NCBI GenBank assembly: GCA_902812455.1
Contig: CADDZH010000005.1
Location: forward strand, 28,065-92,064
From: Chloroflexota bacterium
Lineage (GTDB): Bacteria > Chloroflexota > Ktedonobacteria > Ktedonobacterales > Ktedonobacteraceae
DNA: 64,000 nt
Direction: 5' to 3'
This document shows positions 53,745 to 63,385 of the stretch, piece by piece (positions within the stretch are counted from its first letter, which is position 1; the number at the start of each line of letters is the position of its first letter). The notes under the pieces were generated by a model. That model saw only the letters and a program-made list of their open reading frames with translations. It had not been told where the DNA came from and did not search any database. A program made the position numbers and the translations under genes.

Positions 53745-55685
53745 TCACTCATTAGCTTTAGGCCGCGACGGCGGCGGAGAACTCATGTCGGCGCTATGAG
53801 GCGCAGGACGCGGAGACGGAGGTGGAGGTGAAGGTGGCGCCTCATTTGCAGCCCCAGGCAGCCATATCCAGGGCGTAGGCGAAGGTACAGTCGCGTTATT
53901 GGGCGGCATATTGGAGGGGAATGCCGATGGGGGCGACACCACGCCTAGGGGAGCGGCGCTCCATAATGTGGGAAACTGCGACATGCCTGCCGCAGGAGGC
54001 GCTGGCGGGCCACCATTTGAGCCGGGCGACGACACGCTTGATTGCACCGGCAATAATGGCATGCCTGGTTGAGCAGGTGATGAGATATTGACGACTGAAG
54101 AATGAAGCGATACCCACCTGTCATCCATGCCGCTACCGGGATAGGCAATGGCATAGTAGCTGTTGCGCTTGCTGCGCGCAAGACGGTTCATGATGAGACC
54201 GGCAGGAGTGCGTGTCAACGAGTTGAGCAGATCTCTCGTTCGCAGCAAGAGAGGCAATCTCTCGTGTCGCGCATCGATGACCAGCGCCACACCATCGGCC
54301 ATGGTTGCCAGCAGGCTGGCGTCAGCGCCAGTTAACAGGGCCGGGCCATCGATGATGATGATATCGGCTTTGCTACGCAACTGCTTTAATATGTCAGGGA
54401 GTTTCTGTTCGAGCAGGAGCGTGGCATCATCCATAGCAGGCCCAGCCGGTAAGAGCCAGACGCCGGGCACATTGCAACGCATGACAGCATCGTCAACATT
54501 TTCTCTCCCTGTACCCTTGAGCAAACCGCTCAATCCGGGGCCGGAACCACTCATCTTGAAGGCAAGGTGCGTTGAGGGCTTCTGCAGGTTGCCATCCATC
54601 ACAAGCACCCGTGAGCCGCCGCGCGCCAGGGCGACTGATAGCGCGGCTGCCAGCGAGGACTTGCCTTCTGCAACCTGGGGGCTTGTAATCAGCAATACAG
54701 CCCCATGAGGAGCCTGCCACGCGCCGGGTAAGACACCGGTGAGGCGCAAATTCACACATATATCCGATACTTCGTGCAGCAGCTCGCCCCGAACACGTGT
54801 GGGCGCTTCTTTGATTTCATTGCTATTAGAAAGGCTGCCCAGATAGGCCATGCCAAGCTTCTCTTTCACCTGTTCAGCGTTACGCAGCCGGGTATCAAGG
54901 AAGATCAGCAGCAACATGAGCAGAATACCCAGCAGCAGGCCTACTCCCACAGTAACCCCCATGATAATGAGGCCTTTAGGAGAAGTGGTTACATCCTTGG
55001 GGGTGGCCTGTTGTATGACGAAAACGTCACCTTTCACTGTGGCCGGTAAGACTTGAAGCTGCGCCTGAAGTGAATCAATCGTATGCGTGGCGTCTAAAAC
55101 ATCATTGTTGTAAACGGCGTATTGCGGGGTGGTGTTATTAGGCAAAGACTCCAGTTTCGATTCCCAATACGCCTTCTGCTGCTGTGCGGCGCTTATCTGG
55201 GCTTTCAAAGAATTGATCTTTGTGTTCAGTTCTTGCTGTGCTTGTGCTGTAATATAAGCTGCAAAGCCGTTCGCGACATCATTGGCCAGCAGGACCGCAT
55301 CCGCTGGGTGATTAGCCGAAGCAAGCAGGGTAATCGTGGCAGCGGTGGTCGATGTGCTGGGAACCACGTCCAGGAGGAGATCATTGGCGGTATAGCCTCG
55401 TTTCCGCAACTGGGGATCATAATTAATCACATATTGCATGACAGAAAGAGACTGTATTTCGGCCGCGTAGTTAAGCGCCTGGCCGAGGCTATCCGTAGAA
55501 GTCCCTCCGGTTGGCCCTCCGGGATACGTCGTGCCCGGCGCTCCTTCCTGCACGAGCAGCACCGACGAGACCTGGTATACAGCCTTTTGAGACTTGTCCA
55601 GCATATACCCTGCTATCCCGGCAATCAGGAGACAGATTAAAAGAACCCAGCTATATTGCTTTATACTTGAAAAGTATCGCTTCAA
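53745..55685 (-). CDS. Wzz chain-length protein fused to BY-kinase-like domain
   Basis: A 646-residue protein. N-terminal Wzz part with two transmembrane segments (about 12-30 and 235-258) and an external helical region. A cytoplasmic P-loop kinase part follows: Walker A VAEGKSSLAAALS, Walker A' VLVMDGNLQKP, Walker B IIIIDGPALL. The A' motif has DGN where BY-kinases have DAD, and the usual tyrosine cluster is replaced by a Pro-rich tail of about 130 residues. TTG start with AGGGGTG. It likely controls polymer length and export; kinase activity is uncertain. Confidence 0.83.
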   Translation of the reverse strand: MKRYFSSIKQYSWVLLICLLIAGIAGYMLDKSQKAVYQVSSVLLVQEGAPGTTYPGGPTGGTSTDSLGQALNYAAEIQSLSVMQYVINYDPQLRKRGYTANDLLLDVVPSTSTTAATITLLASANHPADAVLLANDVANGFAAYITAQAQQELNTKINSLKAQISAAQQQKAYWESKLESLPNNTTPQYAVYNNDVLDATHTIDSLQAQLQVLPATVKGDVFVIQQATPKDVTTSPKGLIIMGVTVGVGLLLGILLMLLLIFLDTRLRNAEQVKEKLGMAYLGSLSNSNEIKEAPTRVRGELLHEVSDICVNLRLTGVLPGAWQAPHGAVLLITSPQVAEGKSSLAAALSVALARGGSRVLVMDGNLQKPSTHLAFKMSGSGPGLSGLLKGTGRENVDDAVMRCNVPGVWLLPAGPAMDDATLLLEQKLPDILKQLRSKADIIIIDGPALLTGADASLLATMADGVALVIDARHERLPLLLRTRDLLNSLTRTPAGLIMNRLARSKRNSYYAIAYPGSGMDDRWVSLHSSVVNISSPAQPGMPLLPVQSSVSSPGSNGGPPAPPAAGMSQFPTLWSAAPLGVVSPPSAFPSNMPPNNATVPSPTPWIWLPGAANEAPPSPPPPSPRPAPHSADMSSPPPSRPKANE

Positions 55686-55838
55686 AGGACACCCCTTTCA
55701 TACATGTGCATATATGGGAAATACCCACTTTATTTTACTTGTCCTTTATTGTCGTCCCTCTGGATAAGAGGTTGCGTTTTGGTAATGATTAGCGGTCCCG
55801 GGTTAAGACTCCATAACCAGGTTGCAGTGAGCGTATGA

Positions 55839-57116
55839 TCAGGCTTTCAAAAACACTTTAACCAGTACGGCCTGATTGCTCAGGGCAATGTTATTCTGGT
55901 ACGTCGGGTAGAAAGCCACAACGCCTTCTTCTAGCTCTGAGGCAGCTAAATGGTAGCTCACGGTGTTTGTAAACTGGACGGAGCCGCTGGAAGCAGGGCT
56001 GTGAATAGGCCCTGAACTGCCAACCGTCGTATAGGTATCGTCATAGAGCACAACTTCGCCCAGAATACTGCCATTGGCGACAGAGCCGCCGCTGACAGTA
56101 ACCGGGCTGGTAAGCTGGGCATAGGCGGCAGGGCTGTTGAGCCAGGCGCTACCATCGATGGAGTTGACCTGGTAGACCTCAAAAATGTTGGTAGAGACTT
56201 CATTTAAGTGATGGACGATGGCAATAAAACCTCCCCCTCCGGTGCCCAGGTTGGTCACCGTGATAGGCAGGACACTCAATTGCTGCGCATGGGAGGGCAG
56301 CGTTACGGAGAAATTCGTCCAGTGGAAGATATTCCTGGCCAGCCGTGTTACCACGCCACCTGGAGCCAACCTCCAGGCATCACGTATCGATGCCTGGGAC
56401 TGCCCTGGCTGCAGCGCCGCGATCTCCGCGTTGACCTCGGCCTGGGCCTGCTCAGCCTGGTAGCGCGTTACATCTGGATAGAGACCGGGAAAGATTACCT
56501 GCGCAAAAGATGAGCCATTCCACTGGAACTCTTTGAAGAGATCTGCTGCTCCCTTGATGGGGTCGCTGGGATTGGCCTCTGCTGTCATGATGGTGCCAAC
56601 CGAGCTAATAAGCGCATCGCCATTGAGTAATCCTTGCATGCTAAAAATCCGGTTGGGGGTGCCATACAAATTATCGTAGACATAGTAATCCAGCCTGGCA
56701 TCGGAGGAGTAATAGCGCACATCAACCAGCGCATCCAGAGAACCCGAACCTTCCAGGCTTCCACAGATCACTTTTTGCACTTTATTCACGTTTGTCCGTG
56801 TGCCAACCAGTTTGTCCCAGTTGATGGAAAGGCTGGGGCAGTTGATCACCTGGAGTGTAATCGTGGGCAGCGCGGTTCCGCTCGTGGGCGATACAACAGG
56901 CGTGATAGTAGAATGAGTATTACCTGTAGCGCTCGACGAATCCGTTCCACTTTGGGATGGTGATGGGAAAAGGTTGGTGGTACAGGCGCCCAGCAGTAGT
57001 AACAGGCTACAAAGCAATATAACTGCGCTCATAGATGAGAAAGCAGAGCCCCGCAGCAGTGGCCTCTTTTGTTGCTCCTCTGCTTGTCTATGTGCCGCCC
57101 TCAATAGCACTTTCAT
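55839..57116 (-). CDS. Hypothetical lipoprotein next to the polysaccharide cluster
   Basis: A 425-residue lipoprotein. A basic N-terminus is followed by a hydrophobic core and lipobox LLGAC near residue 50. Then a Ser/Thr-rich spacer and a large mature domain of beta-rich type (ATPDVRYYSSDARLDYYVYDNL-like blocks) that I do not recognise. Start set at ATG 57116, with GGAGG eight bases upstream. Position and orientation make it first in the polysaccharide operon, so it may help export or anchor the polymer outside. Confidence 0.7.
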   Translation of the reverse strand: MKVLLRAAHRQAEEQQKRPLLRGSAFSSMSAVILLCSLLLLLGACTTNLFPSPSQSGTDSSSATGNTHSTITPVVSPTSGTALPTITLQVINCPSLSINWDKLVGTRTNVNKVQKVICGSLEGSGSLDALVDVRYYSSDARLDYYVYDNLYGTPNRIFSMQGLLNGDALISSVGTIMTAEANPSDPIKGAADLFKEFQWNGSSFAQVIFPGLYPDVTRYQAEQAQAEVNAEIAALQPGQSQASIRDAWRLAPGGVVTRLARNIFHWTNFSVTLPSHAQQLSVLPITVTNLGTGGGGFIAIVHHLNEVSTNIFEVYQVNSIDGSAWLNSPAAYAQLTSPVTVSGGSVANGSILGEVVLYDDTYTTVGSSGPIHSPASSGSVQFTNTVSYHLAASELEEGVVAFYPTYQNNIALSNQAVLVKVFLKA

Positions 57117-57621
57117 AGCGTGTACCTCCGTACATTGTTGATTTAGCGCTCCCACTGGAAGAAGGATGTTAGCGTTTTGCGTATTGTGACTTCAGTGGTA
57201 CTTATCGGCAAACTTCCAAATCGGCGCAGGTTCACCAGCCCCTGATTCTTGGATAAACCAGACAGTATATATGCATATACCATCGACGATTATCAATTGC
57301 CCTCTTCACGTAAAGGCATAACGAGATAATGTACAACTGGTAACACTGCTACCTATTGGTACAGGCGCTAGCGGTCTTGTTCGCCAGTGTGGTTATCGTT
57401 TCGTAACCCTATTTGCATAATAGCAACCAATCCATAACCATCCATACATTTGCATGTTTACACCAACCCTCTATGCTATGTTCGCTATTATGGAAGCAGG
57501 AGGGTCAACATATTTTCCTTGCTGGCCAAGATTGTTTTGTCAAGCTTCAATCAATAGATAACAACCTGGCCCCCACAAGGGAGGCCACTACCTGTTGCTT
57601 TGACAGGCTTAAGGGGAGCCA
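57117..57621. other. Divergent intergenic region before the sulfotransferases
   Basis: About 500 bases between the lipoprotein gene and the first sulfotransferase, with oppositely directed genes on both sides. It contains the palindrome TATATGCATATA near 57268 but no gene or clear promoter that I can support. Regulatory sites for both directions are expected here. Confidence 0.5.
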
Positions 57622-58518
57622 ATGAATATAGTTAAAACCACGAAATCTTATGCCAGAACTTCAATCAATGTTTCTTTGCAGGCTTATAGAGGTATAACCA
57701 GCCAGTTGCGGCTGTTGCCGGACTTCCTGATTATCGGCGGTGAACGGTGTGGCACCTCGTCACTCTATTACTATCTGACAGAACAGCCGGGGATTGTGCC
57801 CGCTTTTACGAAAGAGCCGCACTTTTTTGATGAGCATTTTGCTAAAGGCGTGAGCTGGTACCGGGCGCAATTTCCCTCTTTGCTACAGAAATATTATGTG
57901 AAACACATCCTAAAAAAAGAGTTCCTGACAGGGGAAGGAACGCCATATTACATGCTGTACCCCCATGCCCCCAAAAGGGCTTTTCAGTTGTTGCCGCAGT
58001 TGAAACTCATCGCTCTCTTACGTAATCCGGTTGATAGGGCATACTCGAAGTACTGGATAGAAGTGAAAGGCGGCTTTGAGACGTGGTCGTTTGAAGATGC
58101 TATCAAAGGTGAGCATGAACGGCTGGCCGGCGAACGAGAAAGAATGCTCGCAGACGAGCACTACTATAGCCATAGCTTCCGCCATTTCTCTTATCTGACG
58201 CGGGGAATATACATCGATCAACTGCAAAACTGGCTGCGCTACTTCCCGCGAGAGCAACTGCTCATTCTCAAAAGTGAAGATCTGTACAGCAGGCCGGCAG
58301 CGGTTGTGAAGCAGGCCTTAGACTTTCTCGGTGTGCCAACCGGAGAACTGCGGCAGGAGTTCAAGAACTATAGAAGGCCGAGTAAAAAAGGCTACAGGAA
58401 GCAGGTAACCCCGCCGGAGATGGACCCGGCGATAAGGAGCTACCTGGTCGAGTACTTCAAGCCGCATAATGCTCGGCTCTACGAGTTCCTGGGCGTTGAT
58501 TTCGGCTGGGACCGGTAA
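57622..58518 (+). CDS. Sulfotransferase, copy 1 of 4
   Basis: A 298-residue PAPS-dependent sulfotransferase (heparan-sulfate sulfotransferase-like). The 5'-phosphosulfate loop is GGERCGTSSLYYYL near residue 35; the 3'-phosphate motif is LIALLRNPVDRAYSKYW near 130; GEGTPYYML and YLTRGIYIDQLQNWL follow the family pattern. AAGGGGAG precedes the ATG. It is the most divergent of four tandem copies and differs from the others in the PAPS loop (GER versus GTQRGG). Probably sulfates the polysaccharide made by the adjacent cluster. Confidence 0.9.
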   Translation: MNIVKTTKSYARTSINVSLQAYRGITSQLRLLPDFLIIGGERCGTSSLYYYLTEQPGIVPAFTKEPHFFDEHFAKGVSWYRAQFPSLLQKYYVKHILKKEFLTGEGTPYYMLYPHAPKRAFQLLPQLKLIALLRNPVDRAYSKYWIEVKGGFETWSFEDAIKGEHERLAGERERMLADEHYYSHSFRHFSYLTRGIYIDQLQNWLRYFPREQLLILKSEDLYSRPAAVVKQALDFLGVPTGELRQEFKNYRRPSKKGYRKQVTPPEMDPAIRSYLVEYFKPHNARLYEFLGVDFGWDR

Positions 58519-58564
58519 TTGTTGTGTCAAGAAATCAGGTAAAGATTGAAAGGAATGCTGCCTT

Positions 58565-59518
58565 ATGCATACATTTGCGCATAGTACTCAAACAGAGGAT
58601 ACCCGCTCTACGCCGGGCATGGCACCACCCGGTCAGAGCAGGGGCGATTCTGCTGCCTCTCTTCCGGGGATGCAACGGGTGAGCGAGACAGCCCTATTCT
58701 CGAAAATCTACCGTGGAGCGACCAGCCCGTTGCGGCTGCTGCCCGATTTCCTGATCATTGGCACGCAGCGAGGCGGCACTACTTCCCTTTACCACTACTT
58801 ACAGGCGCACCCCGGCATTGCACCTGCCACTACAAAAGAAATACATTTTTTTGATCGCCGGTACAGCAAGGGCCTGGCCTGGTATCGCGGGCATTTCCCC
58901 ACAAAAATCGAGAGATATTATGCAGAGCGCCTGCGCGGGAGAGATTTTGTGACAGGTGAGGCTACTCCTTCGTACCTGTTTCACCCTCATGCCCCAAAAC
59001 GGATAGCCCAGGCGCTTCCGCGCGTCAAGCTCATCGTCCTGTTGCGCAATCCTGTAGACCGCGCCTACTCCCAATACTATCATGCAGTTGAGCACGGCTT
59101 TGAAAGATTATCTTTTGAAGAAGCCATCAAAGATGAAGAGGAACGCACGGCTACGGAGCGAGCGAAGATTCTGCAGGACGAGGATTACGAGAGCTATGAC
59201 TACAAGCATCGCAGCTACCTGAGCCGGGGCATCTATGTCGATCAATTACAAATTTGGATGAGCCTGTTCCCACGCGAGCAGTTCTTGATTCTCAAGAGTG
59301 AAGACTTCTATGCTGACCCGGCCAGCAGCGTCAAACAGGTGCTGGCTTTTTTGAACCTTCCAGAGGCAGAGCTGGGAAAACAAGTTTACAAGCAGTATAA
59401 CAATAACTCGTACTCCAGGATGGATGCGGCGCTGCGCCAGCGGCTGATTGCCTATTTCGAGCCGCACAATGCTCGCCTCTACGACTTCCTGGGCATTGAT
59501 TTCGGATGGGATAAGTAG
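58565..59518 (+). CDS. Sulfotransferase, copy 2 of 4
   Basis: A 317-residue sulfotransferase with FLIIGTQRGGTTSLYHYL (PAPS loop), LIVLLRNPVDRAYSQYY (3'-phosphate site) and YLSRGIYVDQLQIWMSLFPR. A hydrophilic N-terminal stretch of about 50 residues is not in copy 1. Intact; AAAGGA ribosome site. It lies 46 bases after copy 1. Confidence 0.9.
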   Translation: MHTFAHSTQTEDTRSTPGMAPPGQSRGDSAASLPGMQRVSETALFSKIYRGATSPLRLLPDFLIIGTQRGGTTSLYHYLQAHPGIAPATTKEIHFFDRRYSKGLAWYRGHFPTKIERYYAERLRGRDFVTGEATPSYLFHPHAPKRIAQALPRVKLIVLLRNPVDRAYSQYYHAVEHGFERLSFEEAIKDEEERTATERAKILQDEDYESYDYKHRSYLSRGIYVDQLQIWMSLFPREQFLILKSEDFYADPASSVKQVLAFLNLPEAELGKQVYKQYNNNSYSRMDAALRQRLIAYFEPHNARLYDFLGIDFGWDK

Positions 59519-59522
59519 TCAA

Positions 59523-60476
59523 ATGAAACCTTTTCTTGATACCACAAATTCGCCGGATGCCCGCTCTTCCGGGGGCACAGTATCCCCGGCAAAGCAATCA
59601 GCCGGTTCCTCCAGGGAGATTAACACCAGCATTCCGATTCCCCTGCCGGAGAAGTTCTACAGGGGAATAACAAGTCCTATGCGGCTGCTGCCCGACTTCT
59701 TGATCATCGGCACGCAGCGAGGTGGTACCACCTCGCTTTTCCACTACCTGCAAGCACATCCCTTCATCAGGCCCGCTGTGAACAAGGATTTGCATTTTTT
59801 TGATCGCCGGTACAATAAGGGGCTGGCCTGGTATCGTGGGCATTTTCCAACATGGATTGAGCGGTCTTATGCACAGCGCATTCACGGGCAAGCTTTTCTT
59901 ACAGGAGAGGCCAGCCCTTCCTATATATTTCATCCCCATGCTCCCAGGCGCGTGGCACAGGCCATACCGCGCGTCAAGTTGATCGTCCTGCTGCGCAATC
60001 CGGTGAGCCGCGCCTATTCCCAGTATCTTCACGCCGTCGAACTCGGGCACGAGACCTTATCCTTTGAAGAGGCCATCGAGGGTGAGGAAGAACGTACAGC
60101 GCGAGAGTGGGAGAAGATGCTACAGGATGAGCATTACTACAGCGAAGAGTTTAAGCATCGCAGCTATCTCAGCAAAGGCATCTATGTCGATCAATTACAG
60201 GCGTGGATGAGCCTGTTCCCGCGCGAGCAGTTCCTGATCCTCAAAAGCGAAGACTTCTATGCTGACCCGGCAACCATTTTCAAACAGGTGCTGGCCTTTC
60301 TGAACCTTCCAGATATGGGGATCAAACTGGAAAAGCAAACATTCAAGCTATATAACAATAACATTTACTCTTCCAGGATGGACGTAGCAATGCGCAAGCG
60401 GTTGATCGCGTACTTCGAGCCGCACAATGCTCGCCTCTACGACTTCCTGGGAGTCGATTTTGGTTGGGATAAGTGA
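59523..60476 (+). CDS. Sulfotransferase, copy 3 of 4
   Basis: About 317 residues, the ATG only four bases after the stop of copy 2. PAPS loop FLIIGTQRGGTTSLFHYL, 3'-phosphate motif LIVLLRNPVSRAYSQYL and YLSKGIYVDQLQAWMSLFPR. The long upstream extension of this frame overlaps copy 2 and was dropped; the chosen start, MKPFLDTTNSPDARSSGG, follows a GGGATAAG element also found before copy 4. Intact catalytic motifs. Confidence 0.9.
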   Translation: MKPFLDTTNSPDARSSGGTVSPAKQSAGSSREINTSIPIPLPEKFYRGITSPMRLLPDFLIIGTQRGGTTSLFHYLQAHPFIRPAVNKDLHFFDRRYNKGLAWYRGHFPTWIERSYAQRIHGQAFLTGEASPSYIFHPHAPRRVAQAIPRVKLIVLLRNPVSRAYSQYLHAVELGHETLSFEEAIEGEEERTAREWEKMLQDEHYYSEEFKHRSYLSKGIYVDQLQAWMSLFPREQFLILKSEDFYADPATIFKQVLAFLNLPDMGIKLEKQTFKLYNNNIYSSRMDVAMRKRLIAYFEPHNARLYDFLGVDFGWDK

Positions 60477-60478
60477 CG

Positions 60479-61432
60479 ATGAACACTTCCTCTGATACTA
60501 CGAGAGTTTCTGATGGCCAGGCGGATGAGCATATGCCTTCAGTGTATGGCTTGCTCGATCCGCTTACTATGCGGGCGCGCAGGATCGACCATGTTCCCTT
60601 GCCCATGAAACTGTACAGGGGAGCAACGAGCGGGCTGCGGCTGCTGCCTGATTTCCTGATCATCGGCACGCAGCGCGGAGGTACGACTGCTCTTTACCAT
60701 TATTTACGGACGCATCCCTGCATCAAGCCTGCCACAGTCACAGATACGCACTTTTTCGAGAGGAAATTTCACAAGGGCCTGGCCTGGTATCGCGGGCATT
60801 TCCCGACCCGGCTTGAACGATATTACGCGGAGCGCCTGCGACGGCAAGCTTTGTTGACGGGCGAGGCCAGCTCTTCGTACCTGTTCTACCCGCATGCTCC
60901 CAGGCGGGTAGCCCATATCTTGCCGCATGTCAAGCTCATCGTCCTGCTGCGCAACCCTGTCGATCGCGCCTACTCCCAGTACTTTCATGCTGTTGAATTG
61001 GGACATGAGACCTTATCCTTTGAAGAGGCCATCGAGGGTGAGGAAGAACGCACAGCGCGGGAACGAACAAAGATCATGCGGGATGAGAACTACTACAGCG
61101 ACACATATATGCATCGCAGCTACCTGAGCCGGGGCATCTATGTCGATCAACTGCGAGCCTGGATGAGCCTGTTCCCACGCGAGCAGTTCTTGATCCTCAA
61201 AAGCGAAGACTTCTATGCTGATCCTGTAAGCGCATTCAAACAGGTATCGGCCTTTCTAGGCCTGCCTGAGACTGAGCCGCGACTAAAAAAGGAGGCATAC
61301 AAGCAGTACAGCCATAATACCTACTTCACCACAATGGATGCGGCACTACGGAGGCGGCTGAGCGCATACTTCGAGCCGCACAACGCTCGCCTCTATGACT
61401 TCCTGGGGATCGATTTCGGCTGGGATCAATAA
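60479..61432 (+). CDS. Sulfotransferase, copy 4 of 4
   Basis: About 317 residues, start overlapping or just after copy 3's stop (GTG at 60473 overlaps it; ATG 60479 preferred because the spacing to GGGATAAG matches copy 3). PAPS loop FLIIGTQRGGTTALYHYL, 3'-phosphate motif LIVLLRNPVDRAYSQYF. Long stretches of DNA near 61130-61215 are almost identical to copies 2 and 3, implying recent duplication or gene conversion. Confidence 0.9.
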   Translation: MNTSSDTTRVSDGQADEHMPSVYGLLDPLTMRARRIDHVPLPMKLYRGATSGLRLLPDFLIIGTQRGGTTALYHYLRTHPCIKPATVTDTHFFERKFHKGLAWYRGHFPTRLERYYAERLRRQALLTGEASSSYLFYPHAPRRVAHILPHVKLIVLLRNPVDRAYSQYFHAVELGHETLSFEEAIEGEEERTARERTKIMRDENYYSDTYMHRSYLSRGIYVDQLRAWMSLFPREQFLILKSEDFYADPVSAFKQVSAFLGLPETEPRLKKEAYKQYSHNTYFTTMDAALRRRLSAYFEPHNARLYDFLGIDFGWDQ

Positions 61433-61465
61433 AGGAGGGAGACAGGGATGCCCGGCAAATTAAGG

Positions 61466-61481
61466 CACTATGGACATAGTG
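61466..61481 (+). terminator. Hairpin after the sulfotransferase array
   Basis: CACTATGGACATAGTG has perfect seven-base arms with a two-base loop and is followed by a pyrimidine-rich TATCTTCTTC. It may end the sulfotransferase transcript, but the arms are AT-rich and the U-run is poor. Confidence 0.35.
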
Positions 61482-61934
61482 TATCTTCTTCACAATACAG
61501 CAATAAGCAGGGATGCATAAACGTCACCAGACCCCAGCCATAGATGGCGAAGCTTGCATCTCGCACCTTAACCAAAGTGTTGAGTTCAATGCAACACTTC
61601 TTAGCACGGATACGATAGGATGGGTGACGCGGCGTACAACCAACGCCTCAAGCCGTAGCTTGCGCCCCACACAGAAAGGAGTACACAGGTTGTGCTAGCG
61701 TACAGGCTTTTGGGCCTCATGCCGATCTGTGCATGGTCTGCATCGTCTGAGCGAGGGTATCCACTCGCAAGAAACAGTTTCTCATGCAAGCAGAGGAGTG
61801 CCTTCAGGATTCGGTGCAGACAATCTATACGGTCCTATTCTACCACAGGAGCAAGAAAGCGGAAAGGCGCACTTTGTGCCTTTTTGTTCCTCCCTCCGGT
61901 TAAAGCCGAGGGTCTCCGCAAAAGGAGAGTTTTG
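61482..61934. other. Gap before the pentapeptide-repeat gene
   Basis: About 450 bases. The frame of the next gene is open across part of this stretch (from a GTG at 61692), but that extension has no pentapeptide or transmembrane character and the strong ribosome site AAAGGAG sits just before 61935. No other gene is recognisable. Confidence 0.45.
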
Positions 61935-63377
61935 ATGAGTTTCTCTTCTTTCAACGGCCAATTACGCGGCCAGTTGCAATCACAGCACGTTGAACTCGAG
62001 ATCGACGGCGAGCGACAGGCCTACCTGATCGGTCGTCTTGCCATTACGGCGAATCCTGAATCCGGCATTTATCCTTTTAGAGATGTCAAACTGAGTCGCG
62101 CTGATATCGAATGGCTGCTGGCAACGTGTGAGGGGCGGCGCGCACCGCTAGATCGGGGAACAGAAGCGCAGGCAGGGCTGGATTTGCGTGGTGCCGATCT
62201 GCGGCAAGTGGATCTGAGCAATCTGTCCCTGGCAAGGGTGCAGGGTGGTAGAGACTGGCTGGTTTATGGTGATTTACCCGAAGAACAGCGCGATCTGGCA
62301 AGGGTACACCTGGAAGGTGCCGATCTGGGAGGAACGCACCTGGAGGAAGCCTTCCTGGGCGGCGCACATATGGAAGAGTGCTTCCTTGGCGGCGCTCACC
62401 TGGAGAGAGCCTATCTGGAAGGCGCGCATCTCGAGGGGGCCTGCCTGGAAGGTGCCCATCTCGAAGGCGCTAACCTGCTCGGAGCGCACCTCGAAGGCGC
62501 AAGCCTGGAAGGCGCTCACCTGGAAGGGGCCTGCCTGGAAAGCGCTCATCTTGAAGGCGCAGGCCTGGCCAGGGCACACCTGGAGGGTGCGAATCTTGCC
62601 GGGGCATCGCTCAGAGGCAATCCTGCCCCTGCCGATTTTTTGAGGCGCGTGCGGCACTGGGACAGCGATATTTTGACGCCTGCTAACTTGCAAGGCGCCT
62701 TCTTCGATACGGCGACGATTCTTGAAGATGTTGTTCTCGGCGAGAAGGAGTTCGGCTTCGTCTCGCTGGCCGATGTCCACTGGGGAGGAGTAAATCTCTC
62801 GGTGATAGAGTGGGAAGCGCTGACCATGCTGGGAGACGAGCGTAGAGCGCGCCAGACGGGCTGGCTGTATAATTACCGGGGAGCAGTTCGTGCCTACCGC
62901 CAGCTTTCTGCCGCGTTACGAGAGCAGGGATTACATGAGGTGGCGGCGCGTTTTGCCTACCGCGCGCAGGTGCTTCAACGGGGTGTGCTATGGCGGCAAA
63001 TGCTGCCACTGAGACGACAAGGCCTCAAGGGAGCAAGGCCGCTGGCGCAGAAGATGGCGGCGTATATCTTCTCCTGGCTCCTCGATCTCTTCGCCGGCTA
63101 CGGGTACAAACCCCTGCGCTGCCTCATCACCTACCTGATCGTGATTGTCGCATTCATGGTAGTCTACTATGTGCAGGGCGCGGCAAATGGACTGCACTTC
63201 TCATGGCTACAGTTACTAGCAGTGAGTATAACAGCATTTCACGGGCGAGTCTTCTTCCCTGTCCAGTTCGGGCTAAACGCAGCCCAGGCTTTCACGGCAG
63301 CTATCGAGAGCTTTGTGGGGCTTATCATCGAGGTTGGTTTGATCCTGGCAATTGCGCAGCGCTTGTTTAGAAAGTAA
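61935..63377 (+). CDS. Pentapeptide-repeat membrane protein with channel-like C-terminus
   Basis: A 480-residue protein. Residues about 75-220 have some 28 pentapeptide repeats, mostly A(H/N/C/S)LEG, forming a beta-helix. After a soluble part (about 230-360), the C-terminus has three hydrophobic segments: CLITYLIVIVAFMVVYYVQG, SWLQLLAVSITAFHGRVFF and SFVGLIIEVGLILAIAQRLF, arranged like a two-TM ion channel with a re-entrant loop. Start at ATG 61935, with AAAGGAG seven bases upstream. Perhaps a gated channel controlled by the beta-helix; no selectivity motif recognised. Confidence 0.75.
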   Translation: MSFSSFNGQLRGQLQSQHVELEIDGERQAYLIGRLAITANPESGIYPFRDVKLSRADIEWLLATCEGRRAPLDRGTEAQAGLDLRGADLRQVDLSNLSLARVQGGRDWLVYGDLPEEQRDLARVHLEGADLGGTHLEEAFLGGAHMEECFLGGAHLERAYLEGAHLEGACLEGAHLEGANLLGAHLEGASLEGAHLEGACLESAHLEGAGLARAHLEGANLAGASLRGNPAPADFLRRVRHWDSDILTPANLQGAFFDTATILEDVVLGEKEFGFVSLADVHWGGVNLSVIEWEALTMLGDERRARQTGWLYNYRGAVRAYRQLSAALREQGLHEVAARFAYRAQVLQRGVLWRQMLPLRRQGLKGARPLAQKMAAYIFSWLLDLFAGYGYKPLRCLITYLIVIVAFMVVYYVQGAANGLHFSWLQLLAVSITAFHGRVFFPVQFGLNAAQAFTAAIESFVGLIIEVGLILAIAQRLFRK

Positions 63378-63385
63378 ACTATAGC

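Noticed and set aside
61692..61934. N-terminal extension of the pentapeptide-repeat gene
   Set aside because: No conserved character and a strong ribosome site exists just before ATG 61935.
62230..62640. Periodic 15-base repeats, considered as a CRISPR array or tandem DNA repeat
   Set aside because: The period is that of pentapeptide codons in one frame and there are no spacers.
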